Assembly: GCF_000332175.1 (NCBI RefSeq)
Contig: NZ_KB235914.1
Coordinates: 1,185,966 to 1,249,965, forward strand
From: Pseudanabaena sp. PCC 6802
GTDB taxonomy: Bacteria; Cyanobacteriota; Cyanobacteriia; Pseudanabaenales; Pseudanabaenaceae
DNA: 64,000 bases
Direction of reading: 5' to 3'
The translations under genes and the position numbers were made by a program. Shown piece after piece: positions 31,701 through 42,240 of this stretch. Within the stretch, counting starts at the first letter, position 1. The number at the start of each line of letters is the position of its first letter. A model generated the notes under the pieces. It saw only the letters and a list, made by a program, of their open reading frames with translations, ran no database searches and was not told the origin of the DNA.

Positions 31701-32639
31701 ATGCCATTGCATCGTAGTTCTGGACGATGGCAGCTTGGTTTGGTGCTGGCACTTTTAACCGTTGTTCTCTGGGGAGTGCTGGCTGTTGCCCTCAAAATAA
31801 TCCTGGGTGTCCTGGATGCCTATACGCTTACCTGGTTTCGCTTTCTGGTTTCTTTTATCCTTCTGGGAGCGTATTTGACCGCTACGCGGCAATTGCCTAA
31901 CCTCAAGCAATTAAAGGCGGCATTGGGTTTGCTGGCGATCGCTACGCTCGGTCTGGCAAGCAACTACATCTTATTTGTCTCGGGGTTGAACTTGACCACG
32001 CCGAATAATTCGCAGGTGTTGATCCAACTGGCGGGACTGATGTTTGGCGTGGGATCGCTGGTGGTGTTTAGGGAGCGCTACACCAAACTGCAATGGGTGG
32101 GGGTGGGCGTGATGGTGACGGGTTTGTCGATGTTTTTTAACGAGCAGTTGAAAATTTTACTGACGGCTGCTTCGGCTACCTATTTAATGGGGAGTGCGTT
32201 GCTGGTGGTGGCGGCGATTACCTGGGCAATCTATGCGATCGCCCAGAAGCAGCTTTTGCAACACCTGTCTTCTGCGGCAATTATGCTGTGCATTTATGGC
32301 AGTTCGGTATTGTTGTTTAGCCCGATGGCAACCCCCGCTAAAATTCTGGCGGTAGCGGTCAATCCTTGGCAAATGGGGCTACTGGCATTTTGTGCGCTCA
32401 ACACGTTGCTTGCCTACGGCGCGTTTGCGGAGTCTCTGGAGCATTGGGAAGCTTCGCGGGTGAGTGCGGTGTTGAGCCTGACACCTTTGGTAACTTTATG
32501 CTCGACCTCAATTTTGCCGCTACTCTGGCACAATTCTCCGCTTGTCGATCCGCTCACCCCCCTGGGTTGGCTCGGTGCGGTATTTGTCGTGACGGGTTCC
32601 CTAACGGTTTCGCTGGGTGGCAGGCATAAGAGTCGGTAG
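31701..32639 (+). CDS. DMT-superfamily (EamA) transporter
   Basis: Membrane protein of 312 aa with ten hydrophobic segments in two EamA repeats (~15-145 and ~160-300). 'LTVVLWGVLAVALKI' at the start and 'AITWAIYAIAQKQLL' at the start of the second half are typical. Members export amino acids, metabolites or nucleotide sugars; the substrate is not readable from sequence. A GGAAAG precedes the ATG. Confidence 0.85.
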   Translation: MPLHRSSGRWQLGLVLALLTVVLWGVLAVALKIILGVLDAYTLTWFRFLVSFILLGAYLTATRQLPNLKQLKAALGLLAIATLGLASNYILFVSGLNLTTPNNSQVLIQLAGLMFGVGSLVVFRERYTKLQWVGVGVMVTGLSMFFNEQLKILLTAASATYLMGSALLVVAAITWAIYAIAQKQLLQHLSSAAIMLCIYGSSVLLFSPMATPAKILAVAVNPWQMGLLAFCALNTLLAYGAFAESLEHWEASRVSAVLSLTPLVTLCSTSILPLLWHNSPLVDPLTPLGWLGAVFVVTGSLTVSLGGRHKSR

Positions 32640-32768
32640 GATCGCGATGGAGTTTGGGGGAGGCACGAGGCGCTGCCCCTACAAGCTGGCAATTCCCATC
32701 GCATTGCCAAAAAATATTTTGTAATAATTACCGCCCATTGGTGTATCATCAGAAAAGTCTGAAATTAA

Positions 32769-32840
<72 letters not shown>

Positions 32841-32852
32841 TTGCTTCTAGCC

Positions 32853-35648
32853 TTATATTCCTAACTGCCTCTTTAGCTCTTCAGGCACATTTTTGGCTGT
32901 CTCAAGTCCCCGCGCATCTTCCCAATTTGTCTCTCTTTCCGAAATATCATCATTACCCCAACTAATATTTTCTAGGTCTGCGCCACTGAGGTCTGCGCCA
33001 CGGAGGTCTGCGCCACGGAGGTCTGCGCCACGGAGGTCTGCGCCACGGAGGTCTGCGCCACTGAGGTCTGCGCCAATGAGGTCTGCGCCAATGAGGTCTG
33101 CGCCAATGAGGTCTGCGCCACTGAGGTCTGCGCCACTGAGGAATTTACCGACTGTCTCACCAAATGCTTTCCTCCCAATGCAATAGCTGTAGCCGATAAT
33201 TTTTAACAAGCGATCTGCCTCAAACCCCTCTTTACTGTTCTCTCCACAGGGATAAAAAGCAATTTTATCTTTCAGTTCGTCTTTATCTTTGGCATAGCGA
33301 TTCAACTCCAAAAGTAAGATCGTGACATTCAAGCCTGTAAAAATATCTACCTGTCGCAAGCCCAACGATCCATCTCGATCTTTAAGTTGTTCCTTCAATA
33401 ACCGCATTTTCTTTTGCGGTAGATTCTCATCGGGTGGTGCGTCTATAAATTCTCCATTGCACCAGCGCAGATAAAATCCCTCTAGTCGCTTGAAAAGGCT
33501 AACAGGAGCAAAATCATCACTTTTTATTAATAATGCCATCAGATATTCCACGATCTCTGGAGTCAAATCACCATAACCCAATAGATCGTAAATCTGCGAA
33601 TCCATATCCTTCGTATCCAGGTTAAATTCTTTGCCCTTTCTACCTGGAACTGTCCATTCTTCAATACTCTCTTTTAATCGTTCCGCGCATAAAAACTCAC
33701 CAAAGCTCTTGTGAACGAATTCTACCGAGCCTTCTTTACCACTCGCGGGTTGCAAATAAAATGTTGCCAAAGCATTCTTGATGGCATCATCTCCTTGCTT
33801 TTTGCGAGCATCTTCAAGTTTCGTTCCTGCCTCTGTATCTTTCAGTCGCTCTGCAATTGTAGCTATTGGTGCAGATTCACCACCTGCCTGCACCACGCAC
33901 AACCCTGCCTCCATCAAAATTCGTCTGAGGGTTGCAGTCTCCATATCAGTGATTTCTTTGTTGACATCTTGCCCAGATGGATCGCAGCGTTGTTTGGTTA
34001 ATATCCAATCAATAGCTTTTTCGTAGATGAGGACTTTGGCATTAACTGCGCTGATCCCTGCAAATGTCTCGGTTGCGATCTCGCCATCTCGATGCATACC
34101 TGCAAGCAGGTATATTAATAGCGGTTCTCTAGCTAATTCTTTGACTCGTTCGGGACAATTATCACTTTCTAAGAAAGACTGAAATGCAGATGCCGTGCGT
34201 TCTCCCTCCAGCACTGCCCACTTACCTAACCAACGATGTTGAAGGTCTGCATCCATTGGTTGTATCTCTACTCGCTCGAAGTTTTGGGGTAGCAAGCGCT
34301 CAATACCGTGTAAAGCTAGTTGTCTCCCGGTAACCAGGAAGCGATGCTGCATGTCCTTGCTCTGAGCGCACTCACGCTGAAACGCTCCTGCCTGCTTGAG
34401 AAATTGCTCTAAGCCACCACTGGTTCTACCCTCCATCAATAGTTCATCAAAGCCATCCAGCAAAAATAAGAAGCGCGTATTGCGATCGGTCAGCCAGCCA
34501 TCATCATTCTTCGCAAAATCTGCTGACACAGCTTCTCGTAACGTGTTTTCAAAGCTCTGTTGCAGGTTCGGGATATCTCGCAGGCGAATCAAAATAGGAG
34601 TCCAGAGGGGATGCAAATTTTCTCGCACCCAATTGGCAAATATTTTGCAAAACGCACTTTTCCCTCGCCCTGGCCCTCCCTGAATAAACATCACTCGATC
34701 CGATCTCTGTACGTCCAAAAGTAACTCTTCAGCCCAATTCGCTAGATCGAAGGGGCTTTGCTCGATTTCGTTGCCACTATTATCTTCAACACTTCTGACC
34801 AGATTGCCATTCTTATCTACCTTCAATGCCTTCATCGGCACGTAGATATCCTGGAGCGCAAATTTACCATCAATGACCTTCCACCTGTTCTGAAGTATGG
34901 CGGTAGTAGGATGGGGCGATATATATTCGGTCAGATAATCCTCAAGGCTCTGCTGGTTTTCCAGCATTTCCTTACCGCCATTGCGATATAGCTCGGCCAG
35001 CGGTTTAATGGCATCGCCTTTACTTACCTCTGCCAAAACCTGATTGACATACCAATGCGCATTCCATGCCACTCTTTCTGCCAGACTTTTTGCCCTATCG
35101 ACATAAATGCCTGCTTTCTGAATATTTTCCGTCAGGTACTCGTTAAATTTGGTTGCCAGTTTTGATTCATGAAAGCAGGTGATTGCTTTTTGAGCTTCCC
35201 CCTCACTAAGCTCGATCGCCTCCAATTGCTTACCAACTTTCACCTGGCTCAGCCTTTCGTATAATTCTTTCTGCTCAGGAGCTTTTATGATGGTGGCATA
35301 GCTTTTCCAGTAAGCTATCATGCTGACGATTACAACACTATCAGCGAGCGTTGGTTCTTCTTTTGTTTTTTCGGCATAGAATTTCGTCAGAGCGATCGCT
35401 ATATTCGCAAATGGCACCAATCCACCTAGCAATTTAGCTTCCGGCGAAGTCAATATTTCCAGCAGGGAAGCCGTATTTTCTTGCTCTAGGAAAGGTTTCA
35501 ACCACTCTACCTTTTTACCTTCTTCATCTACAGTCCCCGCAAGCTCAATTAGCTCTTTCCCAGTGTCTAAGCCCTTTTCTGTTACTTCTGCTGGCTTTAC
35601 AAGTTCCCGTATGTCAGTTGTCAAAAACTGCCAAAGTTTTGTTACCAT
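32853..35648 (-). CDS. NACHT-type STAND NTPase with C-terminal pentapeptide repeats
   Basis: Protein of 931 aa. The N-terminal ~300 residues are helical and match no family I know. The NACHT domain follows, with Walker A '[10 protein letters not shown]' (~335) and Walker B '[10 protein letters not shown]' (~400), then a helical region ('[18 protein letters not shown]' is the typical post-NACHT helix). Eleven tandem pentapeptides of the (S/R/I)GADL type follow (~845-900), then a short tail. NACHT proteins sense a trigger and oligomerise; many bacterial ones defend against phages. Pentapeptide repeats form a beta helix that may serve as sensor or effector. It lies beside tRNA-Asn, a common site for acquired genes. 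Confidence 0.88.
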   Translation of the reverse strand: MVTKLWQFLTTDIRELVKPAEVTEKGLDTGKELIELAGTVDEEGKKVEWLKPFLEQENTASLLEILTSPEAKLLGGLVPFANIAIALTKFYAEKTKEEPTLADSVVIVSMIAYWKSYATIIKAPEQKELYERLSQVKVGKQLEAIELSEGEAQKAITCFHESKLATKFNEYLTENIQKAGIYVDRAKSLAERVAWNAHWYVNQVLAEVSKGDAIKPLAELYRNGGKEMLENQQSLEDYLTEYISPHPTTAILQNRWKVIDGKFALQDIYVPMKALKVDKNGNLVRSVEDNSGNEIEQSPFDLANWAEELLLDVQRSDRVMFIQGGPGRGKSAFCKIFANWVRENLHPLWTPILIRLRDIPNLQQSFENTLREAVSADFAKNDDGWLTDRNTRFLFLLDGFDELLMEGRTSGGLEQFLKQAGAFQRECAQSKDMQHRFLVTGRQLALHGIERLLPQNFERVEIQPMDADLQHRWLGKWAVLEGERTASAFQSFLESDNCPERVKELAREPLLIYLLAGMHRDGEIATETFAGISAVNAKVLIYEKAIDWILTKQRCDPSGQDVNKEITDMETATLRRILMEAGLCVVQAGGESAPIATIAERLKDTEAGTKLEDARKKQGDDAIKNALATFYLQPASGKEGSVEFVHKSFGEFLCAERLKESIEEWTVPGRKGKEFNLDTKDMDSQIYDLLGYGDLTPEIVEYLMALLIKSDDFAPVSLFKRLEGFYLRWCNGEFIDAPPDENLPQKKMRLLKEQLKDRDGSLGLRQVDIFTGLNVTILLLELNRYAKDKDELKDKIAFYPCGENSKEGFEADRLLKIIGYSYCIGRKAFGETVGKFLSGADLSGADLIGADLIGADLIGADLSGADLRGADLRGADLRGADLRGADLSGADLENISWGNDDISERETNWEDARGLETAKNVPEELKRQLGI
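32974..33138 (-). repeat. Eleven 15-bp tandem repeats coding for pentapeptides
   Basis: AGGTCTGCGCCACTG-type units (plus-strand view) repeated 11 times with differences only at one or two bases (CTG, CGG, ATG). Near identity at DNA level points to recent expansion or gene conversion. Confidence 0.9.
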
Positions 35649-35727
35649 CCCAGTTCGATCCTAATTCCCAGTTATTTTTAGCTACACTAGCAATACGATC
35701 AGCCTACAGAATTAATCCTATCGCTTT

Positions 35728-35934
35728 ATGCCTGAAGTTATTGAGATCCCCATCGAACTAACCCAGTTCCAGCTACCCCAAGCAGTTCAAGCACGACTTC
35801 AATCCTTGCTAGATTACCAAGATGCGGGCAATGTCCTGTCCTCAGCAGAACGTCAGGAAGCAGAAGGACTGGTCGAGTTATCAGAATTCCTGTCCTTACT
35901 GCATCTGCGCGCTCAACGAGTTACCAATCCATGA
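35728..35934 (+). CDS. Small protein, possible antitoxin-like, unknown function
   Basis: Sixty-eight residues. It has a hydrophobic start ('IEIPIELTQFQLPQAVQARLQSLLD') and an acidic helical end ('SSAERQEAEGLVELSEFLSLLHLRAQR'). I recall small cyanobacterial proteins of this pattern upstream of HNH nucleases, but no nuclease is present here, so the antitoxin idea is weak. Its stop overlaps the cytochrome c6 start by 4 bp (ATGA), so the two are translationally coupled. Confidence 0.6.
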   Translation: MPEVIEIPIELTQFQLPQAVQARLQSLLDYQDAGNVLSSAERQEAEGLVELSEFLSLLHLRAQRVTNP

Positions 35935-36281
35935 TAAAGACGATCGCCAGACTACTTTCTATCCTATTCCTCACCATAGCCGCGCTAAATCTAACCTGCA
36001 CTTCGCCCGCGATCGCGGCAGATTTGGCTCGTGGTGCTGAGATATTCAACGCCAATTGCGCTGGCTGTCACGCCAACGGTGGCAATATCGTGCGGCGCAA
36101 TAAGACACTCAAACTTAAAGCGCTCTCAAAATTTGGAATGGATTCTGTCGCCGCGATCGCCGAAATCGTTGCCAAGGGCAAAAACAACATGTCAGCCTAC
36201 AAAGAACGCCTGAGCGATCGGGAGATCGAAGACGTGGCTACCTATGTCCTGACCCAAGCCGAATCTGGCTGGCGAAATTAA
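35931..36281 (+). CDS. petJ: Cytochrome c6
   Basis: Protein of 116 aa: a signal peptide (~1-30, cleavage near 'SPAIAA') and an ~86-residue mature protein. The haem site is 'NCAGCHANGGN' (C-x-x-C-H) and the distal ligand is Met in 'GKNNMSAYK'. 'EIEDVATYVLTQAESGW' is the usual C-terminal helix. It carries electrons from cytochrome b6f to photosystem I, or to oxidase, in the thylakoid lumen; it replaces plastocyanin when copper is low. The start overlaps the small upstream gene by 4 bp. Confidence 0.93.
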   Translation: MIKTIARLLSILFLTIAALNLTCTSPAIAADLARGAEIFNANCAGCHANGGNIVRRNKTLKLKALSKFGMDSVAAIAEIVAKGKNNMSAYKERLSDREIEDVATYVLTQAESGWRN

Positions 36282-36349
36282 TTGGGTTACTAGAGAGAGG
36301 TGAGAGTCAGGAGGGCGATCGCTTTGGACTTATCCTATCAGTGTTGCAA

Positions 36350-37081
36350 TTACTTCATCGAAGCGAGCGACAGCGTGTAGACACCCATCTGATTGGGCAC
36401 TCTATCCCAGCGATCTTCAATCTTGCCCTTAGATAAACTCTTGGTCACGCGATCCTTGGCGATTTTCAGTTGATTCCCTGACAAGGAACCGTATAGTGTA
36501 TCGACCACGCTGTCAGCGCTCACGGGTTTGCCCTTATTAGACTCCAGGACTGAGCCGATCGCATCGAGCATGGTGAGACTGCCATAGGGAGCTTTCATAG
36601 TGAGTTTGCCGTTTCTACCACCTTTCCCCTTTGGCACTGCTGCCACAGCTTTTGCTGCTACCTTGGTTGCTTTTCCCTTCGGAGGAGCGACAGAAATAAT
36701 CTCAGCCCGTTTTGACTTAGCTGGTGCTTTGGTAATCGCTGCTGCTGCCGCCTTAGGAGCTTTAGTTAAGGCTTGAGGAGCAGCTTTTGCTGGTTTCGGA
36801 GCTTTTGCAGGCTTAGCTGGCGCTGGTTCCACCGATTCCGGCACCTTGACTGCTGTTGCTTTTGGCTGTGCGGGCACGCTAACCGTCTCCAAAGCGAAGC
36901 TTTTTGGAGTTACGGGAACGCTTTGGAGCAGGGCATCGATATGCTTCAGTTGCGAACGCGCATTGGAGGCCAAGCTTTCGTATTCTGCTGCCAGATTATT
37001 ATAGTGAACGCGCAATGTATCCAGCGCAAAACTTGCAGCTTTGGAGGAGAGACTAGGTAAAGTTCCAGATTTCATAGACAT
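36350..37081 (-). CDS. Histone H1-like Lys/Ala/Pro-rich protein
   Basis: About 243 aa from ATG 37081 (ATG 37075 and 37102-region starts are possible; none has a clear ribosome-binding site). Residues ~1-55 are helical ('SFALDTLRVHYNNLAAEYESLASNARSQLKHI'). Residues ~65-165 are a basic A-K-P linker like the tail of histone H1. Residues ~165-240 look like a winged-helix fold ('YGSLTMLDAIGSVLESNKGKPVSADSVVDTLYG...GVYTLSL'). The layout suggests a DNA-binding, nucleoid-associated protein, but no family name is certain. Confidence 0.65.
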   Translation of the reverse strand: MSMKSGTLPSLSSKAASFALDTLRVHYNNLAAEYESLASNARSQLKHIDALLQSVPVTPKSFALETVSVPAQPKATAVKVPESVEPAPAKPAKAPKPAKAAPQALTKAPKAAAAAITKAPAKSKRAEIISVAPPKGKATKVAAKAVAAVPKGKGGRNGKLTMKAPYGSLTMLDAIGSVLESNKGKPVSADSVVDTLYGSLSGNQLKIAKDRVTKSLSKGKIEDRWDRVPNQMGVYTLSLASMK

Positions 37082-37416
37082 AATCCATAGAAGTAACAAC
37101 AAAAATTTTGCGAGCTAGCACGTGGAATAATCCCTGTTGACCTGTAAGCATCTTCATACCTAAGTGTCGCAGAGACAAAGCGCCAAACATAGTTCTGTCT
37201 CCTTCTGCTTGAAGGAGAGATGCTTACTGCTCAGAAAAAAGGGGATCGAAGGCTTCCACGTAACATGAGTTGATCCGAAGAGTTTGAGAAAAATCCAGTT
37301 TTTTGTACTTTACTCCGATCGGTATAGCAGAGATTCTATCACGAAGAAACTCTAAATCAATAGATTTTCAGTTTTTGTGAGAAGGAAAGATCGCAAAGAG
37401 GCGAATCCCCTAAACA
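37082..37416. other. Intergenic region between two minus-strand genes
   Basis: A 335-bp gap without a gene. It must hold the promoter of the histone-like gene. An 8-bp hairpin, TCTCCTTC (37198-37205)/GAAGGAGA (37211-37218), is not followed by a T run. Nothing else stands out. Confidence 0.45.
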
Positions 37417-39498
37417 TCAGAGTCCATTCCCAATCATAATGAATGGTGCCCAGTAGTAAGGATGATCTAAATATTCAGTCACGGTCACTGGCAATCGGTC
37501 GGCTATATTTTTAGCAATCCGCTCGCCTTCAGTGCCAAGCACGCCATAGTTACCTGTAATTAGAGCGATTTGGGCTTGACGCAACGCTTCTGCTTTTGTC
37601 ATATTCGGTCGCTTCAGTATTGTATAAAAAATATCCATTAATGCTTGGGTGCCGCCATCATCCACTGCCCATAGAGAAGCGATCGCTGCTCTTGCTCCTC
37701 CTTGCTGCATCAGATAGCCAAAGCCCAAAATTTCTTCTCCGTTGCCTAAGGTTTCGCCCTGGGCGGTATCGCAGGCACTAAGAACGACCAGATCGACATT
37801 CTTGAGCGACCAGTTGCGCACATCGGCAAGGGTGAGGCGCTCGCCATTGCCAAACAAAATGAACGAATCCTCGGGTTTACCTGGCATAAATACGGCGTGG
37901 GTTGCCATGTGAACCAGTGAGTGATTGCGCAATTGCCGTTGTGTAGATTCTGGACTGAAATCCGCATCCAGTAGCTGCACGCTATCAGGAATGATTTGGG
38001 TTAGAGCCTCTACTTCACGCCGTGCGAAGGGCAGTCCAGAGAAACTAAAGGGGCGATCGCCTATCTTGAAACTCAAGCGTTGCGTCGCCGCACCCGCCAG
38101 GATGCTACGGCTTGTGGGAGTCTGTAAACTAAAGTCTTGCAGGCTCGCTGCCGTAATATTATTGATGCGATATTTTTGAACCAGCCATTCCCTGCCATTA
38201 TGGAGTGCTGCTAGTGGCACATAACGCAGTTGACCATAGGGGGCATATAAGATGGTCTTGGCGTTGACTCTGTCCAGCTCGTCAGCGATCGGCTGGATTA
38301 ACCAGTTGTAGAGTTTTTGCCCCGATCTTTTAGCATCGATTGAGGGATCGTAAACAGTCTCTAAGGCATTGCGGAATTCCTTAATCGCTTGACTCAGTTC
38401 TGCCCGGCTCACCCTGGCGGTGCGCCGAATTGGTTCGGCATCGGACGTAACTAAAATCAACTCCAGGCGATCGTCCTGAATGAGGGGGTACAATAGCACG
38501 GCATTGCGATCCTGAGCGCGCAGGTCAGATTGCAGCTTTTTGAGGGATGCTTCGCTTACAGCTTTAGCTAAACTCGCTACGTTGGGACTGTTAATGAACT
38601 GCTTGAATTCCTTGCTATCTTCTATCTGTTGCGCTTGCAGTTTATTAATTCGCTCTACCTGCTCGGCACTGCGTTGACTTTCTGGTGTGCGACGCAGTGC
38701 ATTCAACTCAGTCTGAATTTGCGCCGATCGCTCTTCCATCTGGTTGTACTTAACGTAAAGCTGCTGCTGTTCTGCCGTCAAACTGGCGATTGTTTCCGTT
38801 CCCACCTTTGGTGCCGTGACATTACCCAAATATCCGTCCAGTTCTTTGACAATTGCCAAGTCCAGAGTTTGTCTGGCCTCCAGGATCCTGCCTTCACGTA
38901 AAAGCAGATCGACCGCACTACTAAGTGAAGCCGTCCCCGTCAGCGAGTTGGGGTTGGAAACGCTAGACAAACTGGAAAGGTTACTCAGTCCCGCCTGAAT
39001 TGCTACTTCTGAAGCTGTTTTGAGATCGACACCGGGATTGGGCGACGCTGCTGCTGTGGTGGTACTGTTTTGAGGTTGGCTGGGGTTCTGAGGATTGCCA
39101 CCGTTTTGATGTGAGGTTTCACTCCCATTACCAGTAGGGGACGGATTCAGAGACACGCCGCTATCATTTCCGCTTTTAACATCTGTTTTAACAACATCAG
39201 CCGCACGACTGTCCACTGCGAGGATATTGCGGTGGTCTCTAATGTTGGCTTGAATGCTTTCCAGTGATGGGTTCGGATCGAATCTTACTGCTTGCCTGGG
39301 ATCTACTCGAAAGGCGATCGCGCTGAAGAAATTACTGGCTCTGTCGTTGAGGTTCAGAGCAAATAGCTGGCTATTATCAAAAAAGGCATCCGCCAGGATA
39401 TTACCATCACTTCTGAGAATGGTAGCGCCGCCGCTTTGAATTGGTTGTTGGGGGTTGTTGAGTGCCAGGATATCTATTCCCTGCGCCCCTTCCAACAA
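37417..39498 (-). pseudogene. FHA-CHAT protein, 3' part (CHAT protease half) cut off by IS
   Basis: The frame continues the FHA gene: removing the IS and one target copy joins '...VRAGGTLL' to 'LEGAQGIDILALNN' in phase. It is 692 aa: end of the FHA region, a linker (~95-160, Asn/Ser/Pro-rich), helical region with a coiled coil (~225-320), and the CHAT domain (~345-690). The CHAT caspase-like dyad is intact: His in 'LVHMATHAVF' and Cys in 'VVLSACDTAQG'. The fragment could still be expressed from TTG 39498 but would lack the signal peptide and secretion domain, so secretion is lost. Confidence 0.9.
39493..39498. repeat. Target-site duplication (left)
   Basis: CAACAA directly before the left IS end; the same six bases follow the right end at 40983-40988. 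Confidence 0.9.
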
Positions 39499-40982
39499 CT
39501 GGAGTTTAGACTAAAAGGCAACAAGAAGCATCTCGCTAGATAGAAACTAGCGAGAGAGAGGATAAAAGGGAAGAAGTTGAGCTAAGCAGTTGCAGCGGAA
39601 GCTTTTTTGAGGGGCTTGGCATAGCGTTTTTTGACAGTAGGATAACGAATCCGTTGGGTTCGTTTTTTCCCAAGAGGCCAACCTGGAGACTTACCGCGAG
39701 GTTTAGGGTCAGGGGAAGGAGAGCCAATCCTGACCAAAACTAAAGCAAAAGCATTTGCAACTCGACCAGGAGACAATTTAGTCATCGGTTTCTGCCAAGG
39801 CAGAGGAGAGTCTTGGACAAGTTCACGAGCGAGCCACAATTGCCAAGTAAGTAAAGGCATCAAGTCCGACCAAGTCTCCATCTGAGCAGGGGTAGAAAGC
39901 TGAGGGATTGTCCAATGGAGACGTTGACGCACCAAGCGATACCAATGCTCAATGGCAAATCTGCGCAGATATTTTTGCCATACCTCACTCAAGATTGGCT
40001 CGTCTTTAGCGACCCAAATCAACCACAGGGGTTTCGATTCAGGCATATCAAGACGTTCGACCAGAATGAGTGTAAAGGGATGGTCTGCGGCTTGCTTTAA
40101 GTGCAGGTTTGGCCATCGACGAATTTGCAATCGTCCCAGTTTAGGCTCTGCAATTGTGATGTCTGCTTGGGGAATAGACCAAGTGTCAGAGTCTTTGAGG
40201 CTAAATTTCTCTCCATGCTTATGGGGTCGCCCATGCCCCTCGTAATCCTTTGGGGCATGATACAGAACCCGGTTGGGGCGTAGCCTGAGCAGCTTGATAC
40301 ACGGGATGTCTGCTGTTTGCTGCAAAAATGGTGCGCACCCATACTCGCCATCCCCCAGGAAAAGCACAGTCCCAGGAATTTCCGCACAAACCAAGCGTAA
40401 CTGACTAGCGGCTTTCTGAATCGGGTTCTCGAAACTGGTGATCCGCTCATGCCGCAACGGTAAGGCAAAACTCCCTTCTGACTCTGGAATCCAGGCAATT
40501 GTGCTGTATCCTTGCCCCACCGTAACAGGTTTGCTTCCTACTCCCGGTTGAGGTTGATGTTCGTAGGTGCGTTCTTGTAATGTCACCGCATAGGGACGCG
40601 ACCAGGCTGTATGGTCGCCCGCCAATATCGTCACCTCTGCTGCCGGCATTTGCTGTATGTATTGCTTCATCAAGTCTTCACGTGGAGGATGACTATCTTG
40701 CAGTGCTTCATAGATACTCGACCACTCCCTCCGAAATAATGGGCTTAACGAAAGTTCCACAAACGATGAAACACTCCGACTCGTCAGTACCGCATCCATC
40801 AAGTCGAACAGCGCATCTCTCCCGTTCCCTATAATTTCGTACGTGTACTTGCGAAATTGCTCAAGTTTATCCAAACTAATCATGATGAAGCTGTTGATTT
40901 TATAGTCTTTTCAGCTTCCATCATCAAGCGGTCAGTCTGCAATGGCTGGCTGCTTTTTACCACTTTTTAGTCTAAACTCCAG
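39499..40982 (-). mobile_element. Insertion sequence, 1,484 bp, in the FHA-CHAT gene
   Basis: Perfect 18-bp inverted ends CTGGAGTTTAGACTAAAA (39499-39516 and complement at 40965-40982), 6-bp duplication CAACAA, and a single transposase gene on the minus strand. Codon phase shows that the IS entered an otherwise intact gene. The intact transposase and perfect ends suggest that it is recent. Confidence 0.92.
39582..40883 (-). CDS. DDE transposase of the insertion sequence
   Basis: Protein of 433 aa. The likely DDE acids are in 'LAGDHTAWSRP' (~100), 'LFLGDGEYGCA' (~185) and 'RRFAIEHWYRLVRQRL' (~310), the spacing of RNase H-like transposases. The start 'ISLDKLEQFRKYTYE' and the basic C-terminus are as in a transposase group common in cyanobacteria that I place near IS701; family is not sure. 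No frameshift or truncation is seen. Confidence 0.9.
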   Translation of the reverse strand: MISLDKLEQFRKYTYEIIGNGRDALFDLMDAVLTSRSVSSFVELSLSPLFRREWSSIYEALQDSHPPREDLMKQYIQQMPAAEVTILAGDHTAWSRPYAVTLQERTYEHQPQPGVGSKPVTVGQGYSTIAWIPESEGSFALPLRHERITSFENPIQKAASQLRLVCAEIPGTVLFLGDGEYGCAPFLQQTADIPCIKLLRLRPNRVLYHAPKDYEGHGRPHKHGEKFSLKDSDTWSIPQADITIAEPKLGRLQIRRWPNLHLKQAADHPFTLILVERLDMPESKPLWLIWVAKDEPILSEVWQKYLRRFAIEHWYRLVRQRLHWTIPQLSTPAQMETWSDLMPLLTWQLWLARELVQDSPLPWQKPMTKLSPGRVANAFALVLVRIGSPSPDPKPRGKSPGWPLGKKRTQRIRYPTVKKRYAKPLKKASAATA

Positions 40983-42095
40983 CAACAAGAGAGTGCCGCC
41001 CGCTCTAACTACAGCAGGTGCATTCAAGCTATCTCTTACATTTACGTTTTGTCCTGCCTTCAGAGTTAAATTATTCTGCACTTGTACGTTTGGCACGAGC
41101 AAATTGATATTACCCTGCGCGATCGCCTGGGCATTCCCTGTTGTCAAAGATTTAATCGCGACATCACCGGGGTTAACTCTGACCCTACCTGTAGTTTCAA
41201 ATTGCCCCGTGGGAGAAAGAATCGTCGCCAGCCCCGTACTGGCAGAATTAGGTATTAACTGCAGCGAACCATTGGGATTCAATACCACCTGTCCCGCCTC
41301 CGACACGTTCGAGTTGCCTGTCAGCAGGCTAGCTAACTGCGGCAGTTCTGTAATATTGCCCGTCCATTGTCGTCCCAATGTCCCAGAGCCTATAGTGAAA
41401 CCCGTCACCAAACCCGGCGATCGCAAAACTACGGTATTATTCCCAGCGATCGCCCCCAGATCGACGGAGCCATTGGGAGCAGTCAAACTGCCAGTGCTAA
41501 CTACGCTACCAGCCATGAGGCTGATATTTTCTCCCGATCTCACAGACAAGTTGCCCTGGTTGATAATTGCAGCCGGTCGCTCGACCGCAAACTGCATGTT
41601 AATCGGGTCTGTATTTGGGAATGTAGAATTGCGAGGATCGCTGGAAAAGATTTCTCCGCCAGAAAAACCAATATTTGGTGCGGTGGTCGCATAAAACGAT
41701 TTACCCACATCGAGACTGGCATTAGGACCAAACACGATGCCGTTGGGATTGATCAAGAAGAAATTAGCATTGGGGAAATCGCGACTGCTTTGAATTCTAC
41801 CAAGGATTGCGGAAGGACTGTCCCCTGAAACCCGATTAATAATATTGCGAATGCTCAACCCATCAACGCGGGAATTTCCCACACCAAACGTCACGCCTGA
41901 TTCCGGAACGTTGAATCTTTCAAAACTATGAAAGAGATTATTGCCCCTAACCGTACCTCTCCCATTGGGGACAACCAGTCTCCCATCGATCGCCAACGAG
42001 CTAGTACTACCATCGGTCTTGATGTTCTGAGCTTGAGCGGCGGACTCAATCCCTAAAACTATCGAGCATAAAACTAGCAACCAACAGAAACGCAT
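40932..42095 (-). pseudogene. FHA-CHAT protein, 5' part (signal peptide and FHA secretion domain)
   Basis: Frame of 387 aa; the last ~17 residues are coded by the IS. Signal peptide ~1-22 ('...AAQAQ'). The filamentous-haemagglutinin N-terminal (TPS) domain spans ~25-165: 'NIKTDGS', 'LFHSFERFNVPESGVTFGV', 'NIINRVSGDSPSAILGRIQ', 'NFFLINPNGIVFGPNASLDVGKSFYATTA' with the N-P-N-G motif. A beta-helix stretch follows. The intact precursor would be 1,062 aa with a C-terminal CHAT domain. No ShlB-type pore gene is nearby. A DUF928 gene lies upstream, a frequent neighbour of such genes. Confidence 0.9.
40983..40988. repeat. Target-site duplication (right)
   Basis: CAACAA directly after the right IS end, matching 39493-39498. 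Confidence 0.9.
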
Positions 42096-42240
42096 ATTAA
42101 TTCCACCCGTAAATTTTTTTCAGATCTCTACCCAATATCTAGCAAAAAGCTCCTCAAACCTAAGATCTGTAATAGGGAGGAGCAGTAAATGTGAAATAAT
42201 TTTAATTTCGGCAAAGTCTTATTTCAGAATCGAGCGAGGC

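Noticed and set aside
32974-33138. Tandem 15-bp repeats as a CRISPR array
   Set aside because: There are no spacers; the units are contiguous and encode pentapeptide repeats in phase.
35650-35730. An att-like copy of the tRNA-Asn 3' end beyond the NACHT gene
   Set aside because: I searched by eye for the TTCGAATCTTGCC segment and did not find it.
40942-41694. A 250-codon plus-strand frame opposite the FHA fragment
   Set aside because: It is antisense to a recognisable FHA secretion domain; its product has no family features and no ribosome-binding site.
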